Source: CG2-30-51-40 sp041753575
GTDB lineage: Bacteria; Desulfobacterota; DSM-4660; Desulfatiglandales; Desulfatiglandaceae
Length of the DNA stretch: 64,000 nt
Direction: 5' to 3'
Assembly: GCA_041753575.1 (NCBI GenBank)
Contig: JBGSUA010000063.1
Span: forward strand, 3,160-67,159
A model generated the notes under the pieces. The model had not been told where the DNA came from and did no database searches. It worked only from the letters and a program-made list of their open reading frames with translations. This document shows, in pieces, positions 9,042 to 17,349 of the stretch; within the stretch, counting starts at the first letter, position 1, and each line of letters begins with the position of its first letter. The position numbers and the translations under genes are program-made.

Positions 9042-9071
9042 TTGACACACAAGCCGCACGCTCTTTATTCT
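9042..9071 (+). promoter_or_regulatory. Candidate sigma-70 promoter for the cytidylate-kinase-like gene
   Basis: A perfect TTGACA at 9042-9047 is followed, after 17-18 bases, by a weak -10 (ttattc or tattct). It ends 56 bases before the ATG at 9128. Confidence 0.4.
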
Positions 9072-9127
9072 CACAAGAAGAAAGCGGCGTCTCTATAAAC
9101 CTCATAACAAATCTAGGAGAAGAAAGG

Positions 9128-9754
9128 ATGGCAGCAATAACCATATCCCGGCAGTTCGGATCAGGCGGAAGGAGCCTTGGTGAAAAGCTATGTGAGCGGT
9201 TTGGATTTCATCTTGTGGACGAGTTCGCGATTGATGAGCTTGCCAAAGCGGCCAAGGTGAAAGGAGAATGGCTGAAGGCCGTTGAAAAGGAGGCATCTAA
9301 TAAGATTCTGGGGTTTATATCGAGCGTTGTGTCCAGCGGCCTGATTTACAGGAATCCCGCCATGCCCGGGGAGGATTACGAACGTAAGCGATATATTAAA
9401 TTTTTAAGTAAAATCATGAGTGCCATGGCTGATGACGGAAATTATGTCATTCTTGGCCGAGGCTCTCAGTTGGTCCTCAGCGACCATCCAAAGGCCTTCC
9501 ATGTGCTTCTGGTAAGCGAGTACAAAGACAGGGTGCGGTTCATGGTGGAGCGATACAAGATATCTGGGGAGGAAGCGGAGAAGATAATCAAAAACAAAGA
9601 AAATCAGCGCGCATGTGTCGCCTCTAAAATATTCGGTGTGGAGATTGATAACCCCGGCCTCTATCACATCGCGCTTAACACAAGCCGTGTGCCTTTTGAA
9701 TGGGCATTTGAATCTGTCGCGGGGCTATTCTCGCGCTTTCTCGAGAGGCTATAA
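9128..9754 (+). CDS. Cytidylate kinase-like family protein
   Basis: A 208-residue P-loop protein of the cytidylate-kinase-like group. Its N-terminus ITISRQFGSGGRSLGEKL carries the glycine-rich nucleotide-binding loop right after the first strand, as in this group. FHLVDEFAIDELAKAAKV follows, and GNYVILGRGSQLVL and RVRFMVERYKISGEEAEKI supply the core strand and the arginine-rich lid. Family members occur beside genuine Cmk in many anaerobes; the natural substrate is not established, so CMP kinase activity is only possible. The start has gaggagaagaaagg upstream. Its last 91 bases overlap the convergent nucleotidase ORF. Confidence 0.8.
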   Translation: MAAITISRQFGSGGRSLGEKLCERFGFHLVDEFAIDELAKAAKVKGEWLKAVEKEASNKILGFISSVVSSGLIYRNPAMPGEDYERKRYIKFLSKIMSAMADDGNYVILGRGSQLVLSDHPKAFHVLLVSEYKDRVRFMVERYKISGEEAEKIIKNKENQRACVASKIFGVEIDNPGLYHIALNTSRVPFEWAFESVAGLFSRFLERL

Positions 9755-11403
9755 CTATCCCGATGGAGGTTTTGAAGGAAAAGCTCATCTGATTTCAGCA
9801 ATGGCGAAGTCAAGCTTTCCATCAAGTTTTCCAACAAGCCGATCTCAATCCTTTTTTCCAGGACCGGCGCCGGACGGTTTTTCACTCTGGAGATATACTC
9901 TATCAGCGAATCCCGTTGAAGGATTGAGGTGTCATATCTTTCAACGGCTTGAAGAAACATCCGATATCTATCGCCTCCATCGGCCAGATATGAATTCGTT
10001 GCAATGGAATATATCTTATTAGGGTCAATCGCGCTGCCGTTGATGGTCACCTGATAGCTTCTTTCAGCCCCTGAGCTTATCATGAGGCGGACCCCCTTAG
10101 ATAGCTGAGGGAATGCGCCGCTCCCTTTTGATACGGAGGCGGCATGTTCGAAGAGCCCTGCTACCTGTTCTCCCTTTAACTTGACCACCACCACGGTGTT
10201 ATCAAAAGGAAGGATTTCGTAGATCCTTTTCTTGGTAATATCACCTCCGGGCAAGGGAGCCCTTATGCCTCCTCCGTTATGAAGAGCAAAATCAGGATGC
10301 AGATCTCTTGCAAGCCACAGCATGGAGTCTGCGATCAGATTACCAAGCTCGCATTCCTGACTCCTTGATGTCTCAATAGGAAAATGGCCTTCAGCGAAAC
10401 CGATTACTTCCGATAGGCTCCTTTCCACCTTATCGGCAAAGGGAGAAAGGATCTCCTCCAGGAAAGGATCGTCTTTCAGTTGCGCCGGAAGACCGGTAAA
10501 AAAACAACCCTTCCCGGGAACAAATAATGGCTCTGACGATACGGGGACTGATATCCATTCGAAAGACTTAAGACTGCCCTGATCAATCGTCATGCATCCG
10601 ATTCCAACCTTCATGCCCCATTTGGAGGCCTGAACTATGGGGGTGCCGTTGATATAGAGAGGTTCTTTGAGATCCGTATGGCTGTGTCCGTCAATTATTA
10701 AATCAATGCCCCTTACATTGGATGCGAGTCTCTTCGATCCCCTTGAATTGTCATTCCAGATGCCGAGATGGACAAGCGCTATTACTATATCCGCCTTTGT
10801 CCTGAGTTGATCTACAGCATCCTGTGCCGACCTCAATTCATCCTCAAATACGACGTCTCGTACGTGCTGCGGATTCCCGATGGCCTCGGTTTCTTTTAGG
10901 GTAAGACCGAAAATCCCTATCCGCATGCCTTCGAAGACCTTAATAATATAAGGGCTTAGGAGGCGTTCTCCTTCTCTTGTGCGGACATTAGCTGAAATAA
11001 ACGGAAATGCAGCAAGCCTCTGTTGTGTCTTGAGCATCTCCAGAGGATTGTCGAACTCGTGGTTTCCGAGGGTCATGGCATCATAGCCTATATAGTTGAG
11101 ACCCAGGATATCGGGAGCAGCCTTGAAAACATTGGACTCAGGAGTGCCTGTGTTGAGGTCTCCGGCATCAAGGACCAGGACGTTTTTATGTCTGCTTCTC
11201 ACCTCTTGAACGAGATTGGCTATGGCAGGGAGTCCCCCAACCTTCCTGGTTCCGATGTGAGAGAACTTTAGTGGGTGGCCGTGCAGGTCGTTTGTATGGA
11301 TTATGATAAGCCTCTGCTCAACGGCCTCAGCCTTGGGAAGGAATAGAAGACTCAGGGCCAGAATGATTATTGATAATCTGATAAAGCGATAAGATTTTTT
11401 CAT
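9664..11403 (-). CDS. Periplasmic 5'-nucleotidase / UshA-like metallophosphoesterase
   Basis: A 579-residue exported enzyme expected to hydrolyse nucleotides or related phosphate esters outside the inner membrane. Residues 1-27 form a signal peptide ending PKAEA. The metallophosphoesterase domain shows the di-metal motifs in order: HTNDLHGH, VLDAGDLNTG, LGNHEFDNP and IDGHSHTDL. The C-terminal 5'-nucleotidase domain has GNLIADSMLW, LHNGGGIRAPL, and the substrate loop region TNSYLADGGDRY. The conserved part ends near EKRIEIGLLE; the last 50 or so residues are unlike the family and run through the end of the convergent neighbour, so the stop may have shifted. No partner gene is evident. Confidence 0.9.
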   Translation of the reverse strand: MKKSYRFIRLSIIILALSLLFLPKAEAVEQRLIIIHTNDLHGHPLKFSHIGTRKVGGLPAIANLVQEVRSRHKNVLVLDAGDLNTGTPESNVFKAAPDILGLNYIGYDAMTLGNHEFDNPLEMLKTQQRLAAFPFISANVRTREGERLLSPYIIKVFEGMRIGIFGLTLKETEAIGNPQHVRDVVFEDELRSAQDAVDQLRTKADIVIALVHLGIWNDNSRGSKRLASNVRGIDLIIDGHSHTDLKEPLYINGTPIVQASKWGMKVGIGCMTIDQGSLKSFEWISVPVSSEPLFVPGKGCFFTGLPAQLKDDPFLEEILSPFADKVERSLSEVIGFAEGHFPIETSRSQECELGNLIADSMLWLARDLHPDFALHNGGGIRAPLPGGDITKKRIYEILPFDNTVVVVKLKGEQVAGLFEHAASVSKGSGAFPQLSKGVRLMISSGAERSYQVTINGSAIDPNKIYSIATNSYLADGGDRYRMFLQAVERYDTSILQRDSLIEYISRVKNRPAPVLEKRIEIGLLENLMESLTSPLLKSDELFLQNLHRDSYSLSRKRENSPATDSNAHSKGTRLVLSAM

Positions 11404-11610
11404 TACTAAACCTGTCAGACCGGGAAATCAAAGAAATGGTTTTGGATAAGACGGTGCATTTCTTATAATGAAATACCAAGGGCTCTTAATCACGTCAAGC
11501 TCGATGACTGATTACCGGCGCGGTTTGACCGGGTGCCGTATTTTGCCGATAATCAGGAAAAGTAAGCAATTGCCTTGCTATTGTGGTTACTAGCCGTCCT
11601 TAAGGCGAAT

Positions 11611-11627
11611 CCCGGATGAGGTCCGGG
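11611..11627. repeat. Short GC-rich hairpin in the leader of the alpha-2-macroglobulin gene
   Basis: cccgga and tccggg pair around a 5-base loop, 14 bases before the ATG at 11641 and directly before its RBS. Its form resembles the attccgga/tccggaat palindrome at 17565-17585, which suggests the same repeat type. It could also affect translation. Confidence 0.3.
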
Positions 11628-11640
11628 GAAGGAGGATTCA

Positions 11641-14600
11641 ATGAAAAGCTTTAACGTGTCTGACCGCAGGAAGGGGGTGCCGACCCGGATTCTTGAAGTC
11701 GGTTTGTGGAAGGAATGCAGTTTGTCGCACTTAATCTTGACCGCCCTTCTTATCATTTTTTTCATAGGCAATGACGCCTATGGGAATAATGGCCCGAGAG
11801 TGGAGATTTTTTCTCCTGAAGGGACAGTCAAAAATGTCCGGCAGGTAATGGTCAGATTCTCAGAGCCAATGGCGCCCTTTGGTGATCCCAGCGGCGCGGT
11901 GATGCCTTTTGAGGTGATCGCCCCTGTGAAGGGTCTAGGTCGGTGGGCCGACAGCAGAAACTGGATATATGACTTTGAAAGGAATCTCCCGGGAGGGATA
12001 AGATGTGAGTTCCGACTGAAGGATAAACTCCGCAGCCTTTCAGGAGCAAGGATCCAGGGCAGGAAGATATTTTCCTTCTCAACCGGAGGCCCATCCATTG
12101 TAAACGCCTATCCCTACGACGGTTCGCAAGGCATAGACGAGGAGCAAGTCTTTATTCTCGCTCTTGATGCTGAACCGGTAACCGAAACGCTCCCCGGGCA
12201 CGTTGCTTTTCTGATAGAGGGAATCGAAGGCCCGGTAGGCATACGAGTGATAGAGGGAGAAGAGCGGGAGAGGATTATCAAGGCGTTTTATCGCTCAAGA
12301 ACACCGACAGATGCGTCCCTGGTTCTTATCAGATGCGTGCAGCGCTTCCCTGCTGAAACCCCCGTGAGACTGATCTGGGGAAAGGGCGTTCTATCAAAGA
12401 CGAAAGTGCCCACAGAGCAGGAACAAATCCTCAAGTATCGAACCAGGGCGAGGTTCACCGCGCGATTCGAATGCAGCAGGGAAAACCCTGAGGCGGATTG
12501 TTCACCGCTCCTGGCCATGAGTCTGAGGTTTTCATCGCCAGTGTCAAGGCAGCAGGTAGAGGCAGTAGTTTTAAGAAGCTCAGAGGGAAGGATGTGGAAG
12601 CCCACTGGAATCGAGGACGACAACTCTTCCGGGGTTTCTTTCAGCGGTCCTTTTCCAGAAAAGACTGTCTTCACAGTCGAGCTACCACCTGACCTTAAGG
12701 ATGAATCCGGGAGGCCTCTTATAAACGCTGATATATTCCCGCTTGAGGTCAAGACCGATCAATATCCTCCTCTCGCGAAGTTTTCCGCGCGGTTCGGAAT
12801 AGTTGAACTGAACGGAGATCGAATCCTTCCTGTGACCTTGAGAAACCTGGAGCCTGAAATAAGGGCTGCATCCATAAAGGCGAGAGTAGGTCCGGCAGCT
12901 CTCGAAACTCCTGGGCTTCTGGGCGCGCTCAAAAAGGCCGCCTCTGCAACAAGGGAACGCTCCATGCTGGCTGGGGATAAGGCAGTTCGGGAATTCACAT
13001 TTCCGAAACCCTCAGGAGCAAGGGCCTTTGAGGTGGCGGGCATTAAGCTCGATGGACCGGGCCTCTACCTGGTCGAAATTGAAAGCGCTATACTCGGCCG
13101 ATCTTTGCTTGGGAAGGCCAAACCGGCCTATGTCCCGGCCGCAGCGCTTGTTACTAATCTCTCTGTGCATTTCAAGTGGGGAAGGGAATCATCCCTTGTC
13201 TGGGTCACGGAGCTTGACAGCGGAGAGGCGGTAAAGGACGCGGCTGTAACGGTCACGGATTGCAACGAGAAGACCCTATGGCAAGGCAACACCGATGAAA
13301 ACGGTGTGGCCGTGATTAAGGAATCCCTCCCTTCTATCTCCGATCTTCCCAGGTGCAGTTTCAGCCCCGATGTCAGGGACCATTCGCAACTTGGGGCGGT
13401 CGCGGGCATCCAGGAGGGACTCTTTGTCGTTGCAAAGAAAAATGGTGATATGGCATTTGTCCACTCAAGCTGGGACAGAGGAATAGAGCCGTTCCGCTTC
13501 CATCTCTCCGAGGGTTCTTTCTCAGGGGGAGCGCTCGCCCATACCATCTTCGACAGAACCCTTCTAAGGGCAGGGGAAACGGTCCACATGAAGCATATCC
13601 TTCGGAGACACACCACAAAGGGGATATTGTTTCCAGATAGCCAATCAATGCCTGAAACCCTCAGAATAACCCATGTAGGCACTTTTCAGAGCTTTGAGAT
13701 CCCCATAAAGTGGGATTCAGGGACCTCCGCGATCACCAACTGGCCCATACCCCTGGAGGCTAAACTCGGAGCCTATGAAGTCTCACTCGTAAAGAAAAAA
13801 GTTTTATCTCGAGCGGAGCAACCACAAGAAGAGGAGCAGGAGCTTCATTCCGGTTCCTTCAGGCTAGAAGAGTTTCGAGTGCCGCTTATGAAGGCATCCA
13901 TTCAGGGCCCGGCCGGCGCGCTTATCAACCCCTCTGCCGTTCCTCTTGATGTCGCGGTGCAGTATCTGGCCGGGGGAGGCGCAGGTGGAATCGCCGTCAA
14001 GATCAGGAGCGCTGTAACTGATAGATTCGTCTCTGAGATAAAGGGATTTGAGGGCTTTGTCTTTTCAAACGGATCAGTTAAGGAAGGCACGCAGGAGGAG
14101 GATGAGTGGTATGAGGATGGAGACAGGGCCGAAGGAGGAAAAGGGCTTCCAGCTCTTGAGGCAGCCCTTGATCAGACAGGCGGTGTACGCCTTAGCGTCC
14201 CAAATATATTGAGATCCGATCGGCCGAAGAATTTCCTGGCCGAGATGGAATACCGGGACCCGAATGGAGAGATCCAGACCGTGTCAACGAGCATTCCTAT
14301 CTGGAACGCGGCGGTTATTGCCGGGATAAGGCCCGATTCATGGGCATCATCCAAAAAACCGCTTCGCTTTCAAGTTGCCGCGATGGACTTAAAGGGAAAA
14401 GCCCTGGCTGGGGTTCCTGTTAAGGTCACTCTCTATGAAAAGAAATACCTGAGCCACCGAAAGAGGGTGGTCGGAGGTTTTTACTCCTATGAAAACAGCC
14501 AGGAGATAAAGCGGATAGGAGTTCTTTGTGAAGGAAGGACAGATTCGACAGGCCTTCTATTATGCGACGCGATATCTCCGGTATCCGGTAACATAATCCT

Positions 14601-17349
14601 TGAGGTGGATGCGGTTGACTCTCACGGTAATCACAGTTATGCCCATGAGGAGGTCTGGATTGCCGACAAACAGAGATGGTGGTTCGAGCTGGCGGACCAC
14701 GACAGAATGGATCTCATTGCCGAAAAGAGAAGATATGAGCCCGGCGAAAAAGCGACCTTTCAGGTAAGAATGCCCTTCAAGGAAGCAAATGCCCTCATAA
14801 CAGTGGAGAGGGAGGGTGTTGTTGATTACTGGGTAATGAAGATCTCCGGAGAACGTCCACTGATTGAAATCCCTGTAAGGGGCATTTACGCGCCTAATGT
14901 TTTCGTCTCAGCGCTTGTGGTAAGGGGCAGGGTGGGAGAGCCTCAGCCGACAGCCATGGCGGATATGGGAAGGCCCGCTTATAAATTGGGAATAGCCGAG
15001 ATCATGGTTGGATGGAAAGAGCATGAACTCAAGGTTACTGTTAAGCCTGACCACGAAATTTTCAAGGTTCGAGAAAACGCGAGAGTCTCGATAAAGGTGC
15101 GAAAGGCAAGCGACGGGACTTATCCTGCCTCATGCGAGGCGGCTGTGGCGGTGGTGGATGAGGGGCTTCTTGAGCTTTCTCCGAATCGAAGCTGGGATAT
15201 TCTTGATGCCATGATGGGTAAAAGAGGCTACGAGGTGCAGACATCAACAGCCCAGATGCAGGTCGTGGGAAGGCGCCATTACGGCCTTAAGGCCCTGCCT
15301 GCCGGAGGAGGCGGCGGCCGCAGGATCACGAGGGAGCTTTTCGACACCCTTGTCTTCTGGAAGGCAAGGGTTGAGCTGGACCAAAAGGGGGAGGGCCACA
15401 TTGAAGTCCCTTTGAACGACTCTGTAACCGCATTCAGGATAGCCGCCGTTGTCACCGGGGAGGAAGGCCTATTCGGAGAAGGCTCGGCTGTGATCAGATC
15501 AACCAGGGATATAATTATCTTCTCAGGCCTTCCTCCTCTTGTGAGGGAAGGAGATCGCTTTCCAGCGCAATTTACGATCAGAAATGCGACTGAGAAGGTC
15601 GTCGAGGCTTCGGCCTCGGTAAAGGGGGAAGGTATAGAGGAAACCTTCCCGTCCCGGGAGATCATTCTTGATCCCGGGCAGGCAAAGACAGTGGGTTGGG
15701 AGACAAGGGTCCCCGAGGGTATCTCTAAAATTACATGGGAACTTGATATCTCTGATAAGGGGGGAGAGTCGGCGGATCGCATCAAGGTCAGTCAGAGGGT
15801 CGTTCCTGCTGTACCAGTGCGTCCATATCAGGCAGCGATTCTTCAAATCGAAGCAAAGGGAGAGCTATCGGTCAAAAGACCTGACGGGGCGGTTCCTGGG
15901 AGGGGCGGCATCAGGGTGGGCCTTATGCGCAATATAGCGGGAGGTCTAGACTCCGTAAGAGAATATATGTCCTCATATCCATACGGCTGCATGGAGCAGA
16001 AGATATCAAGGGCAATATCCCTGCGGGACGAAGAACTATGGAGGCAGAGGATGGCCGAACTTCCGGCCCACCAGGATAGCGATGGGCTGATCAAATATTT
16101 CCCGTCAATGGATTCAGGGAGCCCGGTCCTCACCTCGTATATTGCCGCGATAGCCCATGAGGCTGGCTGGGTGATCCCGGAGGACGTGAGGGAGAGAATG
16201 CTCTCTGCACTCGCAGGTTTTGTGGAAGGCCGCGTAAAAAGAAACTCCGCAATACCGGCAGTTGATCTTTCGCTCAGGAAGCTCGCGTCCATGGATGCCT
16301 TGTCCAGATTCGGTAAAATGAAGCCTGGCTACCTGGGCTTAATTACAATCGAACCCAACCTCTGGCCCACCTCAGCCCTGATTGACTGGATCAATATCCT
16401 GGTCAGAGAAGAAAAGATTCCGGCCCGTGACGAGAGGCTCAAAAAGGCGGAAAAGATACTTAGAAGCCGCCTCGATTTTCACGGCACCGCCATGAGCTTT
16501 TCAACCGAAAGAAATGACGCCTTATGGTGGCTAATGGTCTCGGGAGATGTTAACGCCCTGCGCTCTATCCTTGCCGTCCTCCCGCTCCGGTCATGGAGAG
16601 AGGACGTGGTCAGAATGGTCAGGGGCGCTCTTGCCAGGCAGAAAAAGGGGCGGTGGGATCTGACACTGGCCAATGCCTGGGGAGTCCTCGCCCTTGAGAA
16701 ATTCGAAAGAGCCTTTGAGGGAGAGACCGTATCGGGGAGGACTTCAATACAGTCCTTTGGCGACGTAAAGACCCATGTCTGGGGTGAAGCGTCAAAGGGA
16801 CAAAACTTTGATTTTGGCTGGAGCGATAGGCCCAATAAGATTCTGATCCGCCATGAAGGCACCGGTAAACCATGGGCCCTTCTTCAAAGCCTTGCCGCCA
16901 TCCCTCTCAAGGAGGCCTTATCGAGCGGCTACAGGATAAAAAAGACTATTATCCCGGTAGAAAAGAAACGGCCTGATTCTTTGAGCAGCGGAGATATCTT
17001 GAAGATAAGACTGGATTTGGAAGCCCAGTCTGACCAGACATGGGTCGCTGTTTCAGACCCAATTCCAGCAGGGGCTTCGATCCTTGGGAGAGGCCTTGCC
17101 AGGGATTCTGAATTGCTTACAAAGGATGAAAAGCGTAGCGGCCACGCTTGGCCTGCCTATGAGGAGCGGACCTTTGAGGGATTCAGGGCATATTATGAAT
17201 ATGTGCCCAAAGGGAGCTGGTCACTGGAATATACCGTGAGGATCAACCAGAGCGGCATCTTTCAATTGCCCCCTACCAGGGTGGAGGCCCTGTATCTTCC
17301 TGAGATGATGGGAGAGCTTCCAAATGATGTCTTTGAGGTAGCTCCGTGA
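11641..17349 (+). CDS. Bacterial alpha-2-macroglobulin-like protease trap
   Basis: A 1902-residue exported protein of the large bacterial alpha-2-macroglobulin (YfhM/MagD) type. These sit in the periplasm and are thought to trap invading proteases. The N-terminus has a hydrophobic export segment (about residues 24-42). A long series of macroglobulin-like beta domains follows. The thioester motif is intact: YGCMEQ with Cys near residue 1450, matching the CxEQ consensus, followed by the alpha-helical toroid (SYIAAIAHEAGW and repeats). The bait region is probably the variable part before the thioester. The start has a strong RBS (aaggagg). The next gene encodes PBP1C and overlaps by 4 bases: the classic pairing, in which the peptidoglycan synthase is thought to mend wall breaches while the trap neutralises proteases. 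Confidence 0.92.
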   Translation: MKSFNVSDRRKGVPTRILEVGLWKECSLSHLILTALLIIFFIGNDAYGNNGPRVEIFSPEGTVKNVRQVMVRFSEPMAPFGDPSGAVMPFEVIAPVKGLGRWADSRNWIYDFERNLPGGIRCEFRLKDKLRSLSGARIQGRKIFSFSTGGPSIVNAYPYDGSQGIDEEQVFILALDAEPVTETLPGHVAFLIEGIEGPVGIRVIEGEERERIIKAFYRSRTPTDASLVLIRCVQRFPAETPVRLIWGKGVLSKTKVPTEQEQILKYRTRARFTARFECSRENPEADCSPLLAMSLRFSSPVSRQQVEAVVLRSSEGRMWKPTGIEDDNSSGVSFSGPFPEKTVFTVELPPDLKDESGRPLINADIFPLEVKTDQYPPLAKFSARFGIVELNGDRILPVTLRNLEPEIRAASIKARVGPAALETPGLLGALKKAASATRERSMLAGDKAVREFTFPKPSGARAFEVAGIKLDGPGLYLVEIESAILGRSLLGKAKPAYVPAAALVTNLSVHFKWGRESSLVWVTELDSGEAVKDAAVTVTDCNEKTLWQGNTDENGVAVIKESLPSISDLPRCSFSPDVRDHSQLGAVAGIQEGLFVVAKKNGDMAFVHSSWDRGIEPFRFHLSEGSFSGGALAHTIFDRTLLRAGETVHMKHILRRHTTKGILFPDSQSMPETLRITHVGTFQSFEIPIKWDSGTSAITNWPIPLEAKLGAYEVSLVKKKVLSRAEQPQEEEQELHSGSFRLEEFRVPLMKASIQGPAGALINPSAVPLDVAVQYLAGGGAGGIAVKIRSAVTDRFVSEIKGFEGFVFSNGSVKEGTQEEDEWYEDGDRAEGGKGLPALEAALDQTGGVRLSVPNILRSDRPKNFLAEMEYRDPNGEIQTVSTSIPIWNAAVIAGIRPDSWASSKKPLRFQVAAMDLKGKALAGVPVKVTLYEKKYLSHRKRVVGGFYSYENSQEIKRIGVLCEGRTDSTGLLLCDAISPVSGNIILEVDAVDSHGNHSYAHEEVWIADKQRWWFELADHDRMDLIAEKRRYEPGEKATFQVRMPFKEANALITVEREGVVDYWVMKISGERPLIEIPVRGIYAPNVFVSALVVRGRVGEPQPTAMADMGRPAYKLGIAEIMVGWKEHELKVTVKPDHEIFKVRENARVSIKVRKASDGTYPASCEAAVAVVDEGLLELSPNRSWDILDAMMGKRGYEVQTSTAQMQVVGRRHYGLKALPAGGGGGRRITRELFDTLVFWKARVELDQKGEGHIEVPLNDSVTAFRIAAVVTGEEGLFGEGSAVIRSTRDIIIFSGLPPLVREGDRFPAQFTIRNATEKVVEASASVKGEGIEETFPSREIILDPGQAKTVGWETRVPEGISKITWELDISDKGGESADRIKVSQRVVPAVPVRPYQAAILQIEAKGELSVKRPDGAVPGRGGIRVGLMRNIAGGLDSVREYMSSYPYGCMEQKISRAISLRDEELWRQRMAELPAHQDSDGLIKYFPSMDSGSPVLTSYIAAIAHEAGWVIPEDVRERMLSALAGFVEGRVKRNSAIPAVDLSLRKLASMDALSRFGKMKPGYLGLITIEPNLWPTSALIDWINILVREEKIPARDERLKKAEKILRSRLDFHGTAMSFSTERNDALWWLMVSGDVNALRSILAVLPLRSWREDVVRMVRGALARQKKGRWDLTLANAWGVLALEKFERAFEGETVSGRTSIQSFGDVKTHVWGEASKGQNFDFGWSDRPNKILIRHEGTGKPWALLQSLAAIPLKEALSSGYRIKKTIIPVEKKRPDSLSSGDILKIRLDLEAQSDQTWVAVSDPIPAGASILGRGLARDSELLTKDEKRSGHAWPAYEERTFEGFRAYYEYVPKGSWSLEYTVRINQSGIFQLPPTRVEALYLPEMMGELPNDVFEVAP

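Noticed and set aside
8830..9144. Minus-strand ORF of 104 codons before the cytidylate-kinase-like gene
   Set aside because: No family pattern, and it covers the promoter and start of a well supported gene.
15843..16292. Long antisense ORFs inside the alpha-2-macroglobulin gene
   Set aside because: They are shadows of a GC-rich gene, without RBS or recognisable domains.
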